Positions 29,097 to 38,019 of a DNA stretch of 64,000 bases are shown here, piece after piece; the stretch's first letter is position 1; every line of letters starts with the position of its first letter. The DNA comes from an uncultured Bacteroidales bacterium (lineage in GTDB: Bacteria > Bacteroidota > Bacteroidia > Bacteroidales > F082). Position numbers and translations under genes: made by a program. The DNA lies in the NCBI GenBank assembly GCA_946184615.1, contig CAMHFN010000002.1, positions 62,001-126,000 of the forward strand. Direction: 5' to 3'. Under the pieces are notes generated by a model that did not search any database, had not been told where the DNA came from, and saw only the letters and a list, made by a program, of their open reading frames with translations.

Positions 29097-30251
29097 ATGC
29101 GAGATACAGAAACTGAACCGAATGACGAGGTAAAGAGGGATCTTTTGAGCCAACTCAACGAGATAAAGGAGAAGCTGTATGGTGAGAACTGTCACACGAT
29201 AACCATGAAGCAGCTCAACTATCATGCATATTCCAAAAACAACCCCAAACGCTACATCCAATTTCAGATACCCAAGAAAAAGAAGGGAGAATTCCGCACC
29301 ATCACAGCTCCTAATGCCGGCTTGAAATGTATCCAGCGATGCATTAACGCTATGTTGCTAGAACAGTTTACTGCACACCCGTCGGCCAACGGTTTCGTTC
29401 CTGGAAAGTCTATTGTTGATAATGCCAGAGTTCATTTGGGACAAAAGTATACCTTTAACATCGACCTAAAAGATTTTTTCCCCAGTGTGACAGCTGGACG
29501 TGTGTTTGCTTGTCTTCAATTGCCTCCTTTTTCTTATGAAAAAGAAACGGCCAGCTTAATTGCCGATCTTTGTTGTCATAATGGTGTATTACCTCAGGGT
29601 GCTCCGACATCACCTACATTAACCAATGTTGTTTGCGCAAGGTTGGACTGGCGCCTGACCAAATTGGCCAATCGCTATGGCATGCGCTATTCTCGTTATG
29701 CTGATGACATTACATTCAGCTGCATGAGCAACCTGTTCCATGAGGATGGCGACTTTGCAAAAGCACTTCGTCATTTCGTAGAAAAAGAGGGATTCACCAT
29801 TAATGATGCAAAGACCAGGATCAACACTTTCTACCAACGTCAGGAAGTCACAGGGTTGACCATCAATGTCAAGCCCAATGTAACTCAAAAATATGTGAAG
29901 CAAATTCGAACTATGCTTCACAATTGGGAAGTTGCGGGTTACGATTACGCTCAAAGCAAGTTCCTTGAGCACTACCATCCCACCAAGAATGTTACTGGCT
30001 TACATCATATCGAAAACGTTATTGGCGGCAAGCTGGATTTCTTGAAAATGGTGAAAGGCGAAAAGGACGGGACCTTCATTAGGCTAAGAAATCGTTTCAA
30101 TGAATTACTTGGCACTGTTTCGGTTTCAGATGATTCCAACAATCCTATTGCACCCGCCTCAGATGGCGCACCATCTGAAACTATTTTCGATTCTCTCGAC
30201 ACTGTCCTGCAGAATCTATGCGAATCGAATTTTGACCTATCGTTATTATAA
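29097..30251 (+). CDS. retron reverse transcriptase
   Basis: RNA-directed DNA polymerase that makes msDNA from the adjacent msr-msd RNA. It has the retron-specific NAxxH motif (N109-ARV-H113), the catalytic YADD box at 201-204 (YSRYADDITFS), and VTG at 251-253 (QEVTGLTIN). Other RT blocks are visible (FRTITAPN, NIDLKDFFPSVT, LPQGAPTSPTLTN). The 384 residues are slightly longer than classical retron RTs because of a Ser/Asp-rich tail. No maturase or endonuclease domain follows, which argues against a group II intron, and no template/variable repeat suggests a diversity-generating element. Confidence 0.95.
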   Translation: MRDTETEPNDEVKRDLLSQLNEIKEKLYGENCHTITMKQLNYHAYSKNNPKRYIQFQIPKKKKGEFRTITAPNAGLKCIQRCINAMLLEQFTAHPSANGFVPGKSIVDNARVHLGQKYTFNIDLKDFFPSVTAGRVFACLQLPPFSYEKETASLIADLCCHNGVLPQGAPTSPTLTNVVCARLDWRLTKLANRYGMRYSRYADDITFSCMSNLFHEDGDFAKALRHFVEKEGFTINDAKTRINTFYQRQEVTGLTINVKPNVTQKYVKQIRTMLHNWEVAGYDYAQSKFLEHYHPTKNVTGLHHIENVIGGKLDFLKMVKGEKDGTFIRLRNRFNELLGTVSVSDDSNNPIAPASDGAPSETIFDSLDTVLQNLCESNFDLSLL

Positions 30252-30263
30252 AACTGACAATGT

Positions 30264-31139
30264 ATGGGACAAAACAAAGAACAATTGAACAAACTGCTTG
30301 ATTTCATCGCTGAATTGGCGAAGGACAAGGACAATGCCTGGTTCGTTAAAGAACTTGGAAATAGATACAGCAATGGTGTACTTCCACAAATCTCCAGGAT
30401 AGAAAAATACCTTGCGTTAGATTATGTTTTGGACTCCTCGGATTCAACGATAGATTATACTTTTATTAATGATGGTTCAATTCGAAACCAATTGGTTTCT
30501 GACAATAGAGAAATGATGAGATTCCGTTATGGTGTCAGAGGTCATAAAATTGATTTTGATGAATTCTGTCGATTCGCGCATTTGCAAGCTGAGATGCTTG
30601 TAAACTATTATTATAAAACTACATACCTGGATTTCCAAAGTGCCAAACAGATAATTTCCCAATATAACAGAAACATTAGAATTAGTGACGATTATCCAGA
30701 AATAGAAAGCATTGCCTACGGTTATAAATTAAAGGCAATTATTTCAGAACTTTATCCACCTGCGCCAAACAGTTCATCATGGTTTTCAATCGAAGGTCAA
30801 GGATTCTATTCTTCATTGAACAATATTAAAGATGTTAGAAATTCACAAAGCCATAGGGGGCAAATAATAGATTTTGAGGCGTTTGTTTCTAAATATGAGT
30901 GTGATGCAAAGGATGCGGGGTTACCATGGGAAGAAACAAAAAAAGATATCAATTGGCCTAGTTTAAGAAGGTCTCCAGAGTTAACAGCGGTTTACGAGTC
31001 TCGTTTTAAGGATAATCACGACAAATACAAGTTTTACAGGTGGTATATTCTCAAGCCTTTTGATGAAATTGTTGCCACCATTAAATCGCTTTCTATACGC
31101 ATAAGGAACTCGATTGTTTATAAAATACAACAACTATGA
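30264..31139 (+). CDS. HEPN-like candidate retron effector
   Basis: A 291-residue mostly helical protein starting 12 bases after the RT stop. The segment SSLNNIKDVRNSQSHRG contains R192-N-S-Q-S-H197, which fits the Rx4-6H motif of HEPN ribonucleases, including Asn after Arg. The preceding helices (FAHLQAEMLVNYYY and YKLKAIISELY) are in the right order for a HEPN bundle. HEPN proteins commonly cut RNA and act as toxins in defence systems. In the usual retron logic the RT-msDNA complex would hold it inactive until phage attack. The family is inferred only from this motif. Confidence 0.6.
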   Translation: MGQNKEQLNKLLDFIAELAKDKDNAWFVKELGNRYSNGVLPQISRIEKYLALDYVLDSSDSTIDYTFINDGSIRNQLVSDNREMMRFRYGVRGHKIDFDEFCRFAHLQAEMLVNYYYKTTYLDFQSAKQIISQYNRNIRISDDYPEIESIAYGYKLKAIISELYPPAPNSSSWFSIEGQGFYSSLNNIKDVRNSQSHRGQIIDFEAFVSKYECDAKDAGLPWEETKKDINWPSLRRSPELTAVYESRFKDNHDKYKFYRWYILKPFDEIVATIKSLSIRIRNSIVYKIQQL

Positions 31140-31408
31140 GAACGTACGAAATGGCTGTGTTTTTTGAGCTGACAGCATTCAAATGGTGGGGGGATCCCAA
31201 ACCAAAAATACAATATGTAAAAACAACAATTAGAATAAAGTCAGAAAAAGACTACGAGTCTCTTCAAAACTTATGTCTTGAAATAACAAAAGATAAGTAC
31301 GTGAGCGCAAGAGTTAATAGAGAACTTGATGATTTAGAGGATAATGTTATATCAGAAGAGGAATTCTTCAAAAGATTATCAAAGGCTTATTTAACGATGT
31401 CCTTTTGA
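31136..31408 (+). CDS. small protein coupled to the HEPN-like gene
   Basis: A 90-residue protein overlapping the HEPN-like gene by four bases (ATGA), so translation is coupled. It starts with strands (YEMAVFFELTAFKWWG, YVKTTIRIKSEKDY) and continues with helices rich in charged residues. It could be a third component or an antitoxin of the retron operon. No family is recognised. Confidence 0.65.
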   Translation: MRTYEMAVFFELTAFKWWGDPKPKIQYVKTTIRIKSEKDYESLQNLCLEITKDKYVSARVNRELDDLEDNVISEEEFFKRLSKAYLTMSF

Positions 31409-31462
31409 AGAACATTATGATGGAAAATCGATTTTGCCCTAAATAAGAGATAATAAACGTAT

Positions 31463-32347
31463 ATGGTATATATTACTAATTACAATTTCAACAGGATAAC
31501 AAGAGGATTTAAAACACCGAATGAAGAAGGGTTTAAGTTTGATGATATTGTTATCTGGAAAAGTCCAGAAGGCAAGGTGCTGGATAAAGATCACCCTACT
31601 TGTTTATTTGCGAAATGGGATGTTAATGACCTATTATTATTCAAAGCATTTTGTAAAGACACAGAATTAGCAGCTGGCAAGTTTTATCGCAACCTGCCAA
31701 AGCCTCAGGACAGCTATCTATATATTCAGCCTGAAAAGGCACCGTCCTATCATAATGACCCGGATTGCCTTGCCCTTCATTCTGAATTTGAAAGAATAGC
31801 CATACCCGAAGAAATCCGCGAACAAGGCAAAGAAAGAATAGTAAAGTTTCGGAAATGGTGGAACGAACACGAGGATTTGAGACTCGAGAATCCAAAGGCA
31901 TTTGTAGCACGAATCAATTTGGTGTTTCATTTAAACATCCGAGAGTTTGAAGTGGAAACCAAAAGCAATTCTGGGATAAAAGAAATAGAAAACACTTCTG
32001 TTGCCCAAATAAACGAAGCAATAGATAAGAAGTTTAAAGATTTGTTTTCATGGGCCAAAGAAGACTGTGATCGTCGTAAGATTTTTATTAGTTTCGCTTA
32101 TCTCTCGTACTTGAGCTCTACGGATAAACCAATAATGAATAATCCCACGCGATACACTGAAAATGATATAAAAGAAGTCTTACGATATGTTCATCCAATA
32201 AAGCAAGAGATTATTAGGGATTTACAAACCCTTTATGTCCAAACATATAATCCGCATTTATCTTTTGAAAGCACATTGCTTGACCAATTGGGCTTTGTCC
32301 CTTGTTCTATGTGTGGAAACACCATTGTTGGCGATGTTCTTTGGTAG
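31463..32347 (+). CDS. unrecognised protein with Cys/His motifs, paralog 1
   Basis: 294 residues, visibly A+T-rich. It has a YHNDPDCLALHSEFERI stretch in the middle and ends in LGFVPCSMCGN. The next gene shares both features in the same order, so the two are distant paralogs. The His/Cys pattern suggests a structural zinc. No catalytic motif, signal peptide or membrane segment is apparent. It lies 54 bases after the retron operon and could belong to it or to a separate set with the next two genes. Confidence 0.7.
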   Translation: MVYITNYNFNRITRGFKTPNEEGFKFDDIVIWKSPEGKVLDKDHPTCLFAKWDVNDLLLFKAFCKDTELAAGKFYRNLPKPQDSYLYIQPEKAPSYHNDPDCLALHSEFERIAIPEEIREQGKERIVKFRKWWNEHEDLRLENPKAFVARINLVFHLNIREFEVETKSNSGIKEIENTSVAQINEAIDKKFKDLFSWAKEDCDRRKIFISFAYLSYLSSTDKPIMNNPTRYTENDIKEVLRYVHPIKQEIIRDLQTLYVQTYNPHLSFESTLLDQLGFVPCSMCGNTIVGDVLW

Positions 32348-32442
32348 GAAAACAGCATCAATCATGGTTTCTTATTGCCATTAAATAACAATCGGGAACA
32401 ATAGCCGTTTGAAAGTGTTGTGAAGCGTAAATATTATTAACA

Positions 32443-33627
32443 ATGAAATATATCGAGGATAGGAGCAAAAGGAGGAAACTCAACGATTTTGATAAAACAT
32501 TAGATGTTTTTCAAAGGAAGGACGGGAGATTATCTGCAACGTTTGAAGGCTTATATCTTGGCATTGACAGAAGGCTGCAGAAACAAGCTCAAGAAATCTC
32601 TAAACTTCCAGAAAACCAGAGACATGCAGCAATGTTGAATCTTCTAGAAAACATTGATGTTGTGTATTTGGTGCAATGTGATGAGTTGGGAGCCCCTGCA
32701 AAATATATCGATAGTAATGGCTCTATTCAAGAGGACCAATTTAAGTGGTGTCTTGTGCTTCGGGAAGAAATAGAGCAAAACCATGAGGTAAAGCACCGCT
32801 CCACCTCGTTAATCACAAATGCCAATTTCAAGAAGATTTTTAAAGATTATTATTGCATAGATACTGAAGATCAATCCGACTTTATTTGGGAGAACGAATT
32901 GAGAGACATTATTGATAATAAGGATATTCAAAGAATACGTTCATTTGTTTCCTTTTGTAAGGATCCGCAAGGTTTTGTTTCGTTAAGAGTTTACCATGGC
33001 GATACGTTTGAGTGGTTAAACGAGACAGCTCCCAAATACCACAAAAGCAAAGATTGTGATTGGTTGCATAAAGACTTTTTTGGAATCAAGCTTCCAAAAG
33101 CAATTAGTTTAAAAGGCAAGTTACAGAAAGATCAAGGAGTTGATAGTTCTATCAATGTTGTGAATGTATTTCGGCAAAAGTATTGCCAATTCAATCTTCA
33201 CAGGATGGTGCGTTTATATCACAATAATACAAAAGCACAGGAAGACACATCGGCAATCAGCGAGGAATTACAAGAAACAATAACTCGGTTTGTCGAGGAA
33301 TGGAACAAACACTATGACCCCAGACTATCAAAAGATGATATTTGGACAGATGTTGTTGAGTCATCCAATTCTGGTTCGACTAATATCTTTGACGGTGATT
33401 TGGACTCGTTAAAAAGAGAAATAGACCAGCAGATAAACGATTTAAAAGCTTTACTAAAGAGAGTGTTGGAAACTAAACGATGTTTGATCGATCAGATAGA
33501 AAACTATTATATCATTGAGAGTAATCCTGAAAGAAGATGGGATACAACGTGGCTTGAGAGTTTAGGGTTTGAACCATGTGGAGCGTGTTATCCGGAAAGA
33601 AACAATAATATTCTGCTCACACTATAA
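32443..33627 (+). CDS. unrecognised protein with Cys/His motifs, paralog 2
   Basis: 394 residues. It carries YHKSKDCDWLHKDFFGI and a terminal LGFEPCGACYP, matching the preceding gene. It has an additional N-terminal region of about 170 residues and a coiled-coil-like stretch near residues 330-360 (LDSLKREIDQQINDLKALLKRVL). The family is not recognised. Possible roles such as nucleic-acid binding are only suggested by the zinc-like residues. Confidence 0.7.
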   Translation: MKYIEDRSKRRKLNDFDKTLDVFQRKDGRLSATFEGLYLGIDRRLQKQAQEISKLPENQRHAAMLNLLENIDVVYLVQCDELGAPAKYIDSNGSIQEDQFKWCLVLREEIEQNHEVKHRSTSLITNANFKKIFKDYYCIDTEDQSDFIWENELRDIIDNKDIQRIRSFVSFCKDPQGFVSLRVYHGDTFEWLNETAPKYHKSKDCDWLHKDFFGIKLPKAISLKGKLQKDQGVDSSINVVNVFRQKYCQFNLHRMVRLYHNNTKAQEDTSAISEELQETITRFVEEWNKHYDPRLSKDDIWTDVVESSNSGSTNIFDGDLDSLKREIDQQINDLKALLKRVLETKRCLIDQIENYYIIESNPERRWDTTWLESLGFEPCGACYPERNNNILLTL

Positions 33628-33692
33628 TACAGCGGCAGCTAAAGAAAGTGTTTTGGGGAAGAAAGAATTAAGTAAAATGGTAACAATCAACA

Positions 33693-35084
33693 ATGGGGGA
33701 AGGTGTTATTAATAGGGATTACATTGGCTACATAACCAATAATAACGGCCAATTAGAATACGCAGAAGAACCAATTGGAGATGAATCATCGGTTTTCCTT
33801 GATTCAATAATGGAGCTTAATGAGACAGAGGGCTCAACCATAGAGGATTTGTGGAGAGAATTCAAGTCATTCAAAGATAGTCATCAATTAAAGTTCTGGT
33901 TCAGGGGTTATTGCATTGATTGTGATGATTATTATGATCCTGTTTTTGATTCTGTTAAGGAGCCTGTGCTTTTCATGCTCCAAAGACAAATTAATAGTGA
34001 GGTAAGAGAGTGCCGCAAAGATTATCGTGGAATACCTTCAGAAGAGTTGCAGGAAATCATAGATTCTATTAAATCATCATACAAAGACGAGTTGTGCCGT
34101 GATATATGTGATTTTAGTACGGCAATTAATTATGAAATGACACTGCACGAGTTGTTAGAAAGGAATCCCAACGTTGTTCTATATTCACACGACTATAAAG
34201 GATGGGATAATATTATGTACCAAAACATCACGGATGACATAGACATCTCTATAAAATCGAATTTTTTCTATGGAAAAGCATCCTATTTTGTTGTTTGTCT
34301 TAGATATAAAGGCGTTGACATTCTGCCATATAGTAAATTAGTCGAATACCGTTTTGCGAAAATGGCAGATCTAATAAAGGGAACTGTTTTCCTAGAACCT
34401 GAACGTCGGCAATGGCTAACAGCTTTTAAATATGTCTTAGAACTAGCTGATGAAGCGAAAACCCAAGAAGAACAATTCATTAGAAGGTTTATAGTAGATG
34501 ATGTTGAGAAATTGATACGTGGATTGAAGAAAATATACCATGAAACAAAGTCTGAATACAGACGACTTGGCCATTCGTGCTATTCTCCTTGGTGGATTCT
34601 TAGGTTTGAAAATGAGGTGGGGATGTCTAGAGCATATATGAGCAATACATTCCGGCTAGAAGAGGAGAAAGAAAGGTATGAGGTATCTGAAAGAGAACTG
34701 GTGGAGTGTTTTAAGTTTGAAAAAATAACCTATGCATTGGAGTATTTGGACAACTTGTCAGTTCTTGCAGAAAACACAACAGAAAAAATAAAAGCTGTTG
34801 TTTGTAATGCCATGGGGGAGATTGTTACATTGAACGAAAAAATCGTGCCACAGATCAAAAAGCTGAAAAAAGATATTGATTCTGAAATTGATAGCTTGGC
34901 TAATGAACTTGAAGAGGTGGTTCGAGAATGTGAAGAGTGTGAGGAATCGGATGATGAAAACGAAAAAGTGTTTTGTAACACAAAAAAACAACAGTTAAAC
35001 GAATTGTTTGAAAGACGCACTGCGGTATCAGATTTATTATCGGGATATATTGAAAAGATAAGCCAATATACAGAGCACAAATAA
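33693..35084 (+). CDS. unrecognised protein with C-terminal coiled coil
   Basis: 463 residues without signal or membrane helices. The middle has a WFRGYCIDCDDYYDPVF motif. The last 110 residues form an acidic coiled coil (LKKDIDSEIDSLANELEEVVRECEECEESDDENEK). The FRGY-type stretch recalls proteins with an FRG domain (Phe-Arg-Gly, found in defence islands), and WFRG followed by a DYYDP stretch supports this, but the match is weak. It may form a unit with the two Cys/His proteins before it. Confidence 0.65.
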   Translation: MGEGVINRDYIGYITNNNGQLEYAEEPIGDESSVFLDSIMELNETEGSTIEDLWREFKSFKDSHQLKFWFRGYCIDCDDYYDPVFDSVKEPVLFMLQRQINSEVRECRKDYRGIPSEELQEIIDSIKSSYKDELCRDICDFSTAINYEMTLHELLERNPNVVLYSHDYKGWDNIMYQNITDDIDISIKSNFFYGKASYFVVCLRYKGVDILPYSKLVEYRFAKMADLIKGTVFLEPERRQWLTAFKYVLELADEAKTQEEQFIRRFIVDDVEKLIRGLKKIYHETKSEYRRLGHSCYSPWWILRFENEVGMSRAYMSNTFRLEEEKERYEVSERELVECFKFEKITYALEYLDNLSVLAENTTEKIKAVVCNAMGEIVTLNEKIVPQIKKLKKDIDSEIDSLANELEEVVRECEECEESDDENEKVFCNTKKQQLNELFERRTAVSDLLSGYIEKISQYTEHK

Positions 35085-35123
35085 TAAGGTGGTCTGTATG
35101 CAGTTGGTTAAAAAAATCATAGC

Positions 35124-35140
35124 GTGCAATTCCGTTGCAC
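35124..35140. promoter_or_regulatory. operator D, GTGCAA-N5-TTGCAC
   Basis: Perfect arms with a different five-base centre (TTCCG), again exactly 10 bases before a -7 box (TATCTTTG, 35151-35158). It drives the gene at 35182. Confidence 0.75.
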
Positions 35141-35181
35141 AAGTCATTCCTATCTTTGCACCAAACATAAAACCAAAACCA

Positions 35182-35805
35182 GTGAACCAACTCTTTTCAA
35201 CCTTTCGTCCCGACCTTGGCACTGCCATGTTTGGGCACTCGTATGCAGCGCCTTTTATCATTGACGTTGCCGATAATGACAAAGATGCCTTGTCAACGAA
35301 AACCAACCAGGACCTCACAGAAGAGATTCGGTTCCGAGTCCTGGAGTTGCGTAATAGGGGAGTGCAGTTGTGCCGGTTGCAGGATCTTGTATTCGAGCAA
35401 CTCACATTGAGCCGTCTGGTTGTCACAGAGGATTTCCGGATTCTGCTCCCAGATTTCAACAACATGGAAATCACGATGTCGCCATTGCCCAAAGCCGTGT
35501 ACCTGCTTTTTCTGAAACATCCCGAAGGCATCCTGTTCAAAGAACTGCATTACTATTATGAAGAGCTGCTTGACATCTACAAGCAGATCAGCAACCGTAT
35601 CATCGAGAATAACATCGTGGAAAGTATCCGTGACGTTACCGATCCAACCAAAAACTCCATCAACGAGAAGTGCGCCCGCATCCGCGAAGCCTTCCTCAAA
35701 AAACTCAACAGCATACAAGCCGATCACTACTACATCACCGGTAAGCGAGGCGAACCTAAGAAGATAACCTTGCCGCGCAAATTGGTGGATTTGCAAGCCT
35801 TGTAA
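35182..35805 (+). CDS. unrecognised protein, paralog of the C-terminal half of 57769-58869
   Basis: 207 residues from GTG 35182, the first start after the operator-D promoter. The segment LVVTEDFRILLPDFNNMEITMSPLPKAVYLLFLKHPEGI and the later NSINEKCARIREAFLKK match the gene at 57769 in order. The fold looks like helices with a winged-helix-type end, so a DNA-binding or regulatory role is possible but not shown. The last codons contain a palindrome placed before the next promoter. Confidence 0.75.
   Translation: MNQLFSTFRPDLGTAMFGHSYAAPFIIDVADNDKDALSTKTNQDLTEEIRFRVLELRNRGVQLCRLQDLVFEQLTLSRLVVTEDFRILLPDFNNMEITMSPLPKAVYLLFLKHPEGILFKELHYYYEELLDIYKQISNRIIENNIVESIRDVTDPTKNSINEKCARIREAFLKKLNSIQADHYYITGKRGEPKKITLPRKLVDLQAL
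35791..35805. promoter_or_regulatory. distal palindrome before the 35921 gene
   Basis: TTGCAAG-C-CTTGTAA, a 7-1-7 palindrome with one mismatch. Its right arm begins 33 bases before the -7 box TACTTTTG (35833-35840). The copy at 57691 has the same layout. Confidence 0.55.
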
Positions 35806-35920
35806 AAGTCAAGACTGCATCCCGCTAAGAACTACTTTTGCACAAAACGAAAACGAGCATTCCGTTCAGTCAACATTCGGTCATCCGAATCCTCTAACCT
35901 TACTAAAACAATATAAAGAA

Positions 35921-37546
35921 ATGAATTACTGGATTATCATCTCCATTTACTGGGTCGTGGCCGTTGCCGCGACATATTGCATTCGTGCTTACAACCACAA
36001 GAAGAACCATTACAAAATAGCTGCTTTTAAAGCACTTGGGATTACAAAAACACCTTCTTTATGGAAACGGATCGGCACGCATGCCTCCATAATCCTTCTG
36101 GTGCCTCCTTTGATGCCCGTTATTATCGTAGTATTCCTAATCGACAAATGCCTAAAACACAATAAGATGAAAAAGAGAATGAAAAAAGAAGAGCCGCAAG
36201 AAGAGAAGAAGTACTCGGCTAAGATGGAAGAGAATCTTCCCGATGACATTTACACGGAAGCATCGAAGACTATGATGTACTCCCTGATCTTTGGAACATT
36301 TGAGGAATTTGAAGAGATGCTAGACGATGCTGTTGAGACGGTGTTGTATCGATACAAAACCGTGCGAGGGAAAGCCGATGTGCGCTCTTACTGGTGGGAT
36401 TGGAGGAAAAGGTTTGTGCTGACCAAGAAAGTGACCAGCTTAGAAGTCGTGATGAGTCGGTACTATTCCCATGCCTGTGTTAAGGTGGAATCTGACCAAC
36501 TTATCATGTTCGGAATTGAAGATGGGAAGATAACCAAGATTGTGTCGCTACCTTTGCGTTTGACTTCGGTCTATTCCAATGACAACATGCTTAACTATCC
36601 CTTGGAGTATGTGCGGATAAAGCAATTCTTGACTCCATTGGAAGAATCCCTTGACAAAGACGAGAATCCAATGCCGTTGACGGACCGGGTTCCGTGCTTG
36701 CATTGTGGCATGGAGTCGCAAGATCTGAGATGGTACAGCATCAGGATTCCGGATTGGTTTTCTGATAGATGGCAAATCGGCCAAGTATCGGTCTGTCCAG
36801 AGTGCGGTCGGGTTGTCGAATACAAGGAAGTGAAGACCGTGGAATCTGAGGATGATAAGAATGTTCCGATAGAGAGTTCAATGTATTCCGACAGGGGCAA
36901 CGCTTTTTCGGAGTATGCGGAGAAGATGTATTCAAAGGACAAAATTGATTTTCTTGGAAATACCATGGACGAGGAGGTCGTTCCGGAATTGAGAGAAGTT
37001 GTAAGGAAAGCGTTTGCGGATTTTTTAATCCCGGAACCATCAGAGATAAAAGTGGATGAAGGCTTTAGGTTTGATGTCGTCATGCCTTCATTTGAAGGGA
37101 GTGGGGATATTACTCATATAGAGATTGTAGATGAAGGTGGAAATGCAACTGACGACTATGTTCAGCACATCATGGTCAATCCTACAGAAATGGCGGTTTG
37201 GCAGTTGTATCTGCTTGAAAACTATTATACTGTATTACCAACAGTTTGGCATGGAGGATACAATAGATGCGAATACATATTCAAGGAGACGGATGTTGAC
37301 GACATTGTCCCGTTGAAATTCCATGATTTGACGGAACTTGTGGAACAAAAGAAATTGATGCCTTTTGTGGAGGTATGTAAAGACGGTGATAGCAGGTACA
37401 CCGCTATTGTCAACTGTACCTATTGGAACAATTGGCAGGGGCTGGTCAGAGAGCACGTCACATACAAGTTGGATAATGGCCGCATTGTGTCTAAAGAAAG
37501 CAGCAAAGAAGTTCTCTATCAGTTCCATTGCGGAATGTGGTTTTGA
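35921..37546 (+). CDS. membrane-anchored protein with zinc ribbon, unrecognised
   Basis: 541 residues. Two hydrophobic helices lie near 3-22 and 52-73 (THASIILLVPPLMPVIIVVFLI), followed by a basic linker and a large cytoplasmic part. Around residues 255-300 two CxxC pairs (CLHCG and CPECG) form a zinc ribbon. The region before it (SLIFGTFEEFEEMLDDAVETV...) and the C-terminal part (AIVNCTYWNNWQGLVREHVTYKLDNGRIV) look like cone-shaped alpha-beta domains of the SnoaL/NTF2 type. No function can be given. Confidence 0.7.
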   Translation: MNYWIIISIYWVVAVAATYCIRAYNHKKNHYKIAAFKALGITKTPSLWKRIGTHASIILLVPPLMPVIIVVFLIDKCLKHNKMKKRMKKEEPQEEKKYSAKMEENLPDDIYTEASKTMMYSLIFGTFEEFEEMLDDAVETVLYRYKTVRGKADVRSYWWDWRKRFVLTKKVTSLEVVMSRYYSHACVKVESDQLIMFGIEDGKITKIVSLPLRLTSVYSNDNMLNYPLEYVRIKQFLTPLEESLDKDENPMPLTDRVPCLHCGMESQDLRWYSIRIPDWFSDRWQIGQVSVCPECGRVVEYKEVKTVESEDDKNVPIESSMYSDRGNAFSEYAEKMYSKDKIDFLGNTMDEEVVPELREVVRKAFADFLIPEPSEIKVDEGFRFDVVMPSFEGSGDITHIEIVDEGGNATDDYVQHIMVNPTEMAVWQLYLLENYYTVLPTVWHGGYNRCEYIFKETDVDDIVPLKFHDLTELVEQKKLMPFVEVCKDGDSRYTAIVNCTYWNNWQGLVREHVTYKLDNGRIVSKESSKEVLYQFHCGMWF

Positions 37547-37583
37547 TCATTTGTCCACGCCTGTTATTATACCGATAAACCCG

Positions 37584-37645
37584 TTTTGTTCATAAATTAA
37601 TATACCCCAACCCATTGCGCTTCGAGCAAACCTTACATAACTTTG
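37584..37645 (+). promoter_or_regulatory. promoter module with upstream TTTTGTTCATAAATTAATA
   Basis: The 19 bases at 37584-37602 recur with one change at 40901-40919. In both places a -7 box follows 54-55 bases later (here TAACTTTG, 37638-37645). The transcript would run into the truncated vWA gene and the J-domain gene. Confidence 0.45.
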
Positions 37646-37753
37646 CAATAGTCGCTTGGGTAATAGCAGAAACCTAAGTATCAATCACTTACATATTAAG
37701 GAAACAAAAAACGAAACCTGGTCCAAGACCTGGATCTATACCCTTATAACGAC

Positions 37754-38017
37754 ATGGATAACGCTGCTATGGTTTCTGTTATCACCGACGGACTGGAAAA
37801 TGCCTCCAGAGAATACTCTGGCAGAGCGATAAAAGCGCTTGTGGAACGGATGAAAAACGAAGAAGGATGGAACTTTGCCTTTATGGGAACCAATCAGGAC
37901 GTGGAAGCAACCTCCGCCTCGCTGGCCATCGATAATTATATGGCTTTCCGCAATCCTGCTTCCGTCAACGTTGAGAACATCTGTCTGCCAGAAGACTTTT
38001 GGATGGAGTTAGTGTAA
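37754..38017 (+). pseudogene. 5'-truncated vWA-domain protein fragment
   Basis: 87 codons whose start VSVITDGLENASREYSGRAIKALVERM matches the central strand and helix of vWA proteins. The Asp-x-Ser-x-Ser metal motif that should precede it is missing. The fragment therefore lacks its first half, which probably was deleted. The reading frame is still open and overlaps the J-domain start region. An intact vWA gene of a different subtype is at 43254. Confidence 0.6.
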
Positions 38018-38019
38018 AA

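Noticed and set aside
29097-30251. Diversity-generating retroelement or group II intron RT
   Set aside because: There is no template/variable repeat pair, no maturase or endonuclease domain, and retron-specific NAxxH and VTG motifs with a1/a2 arms are present.
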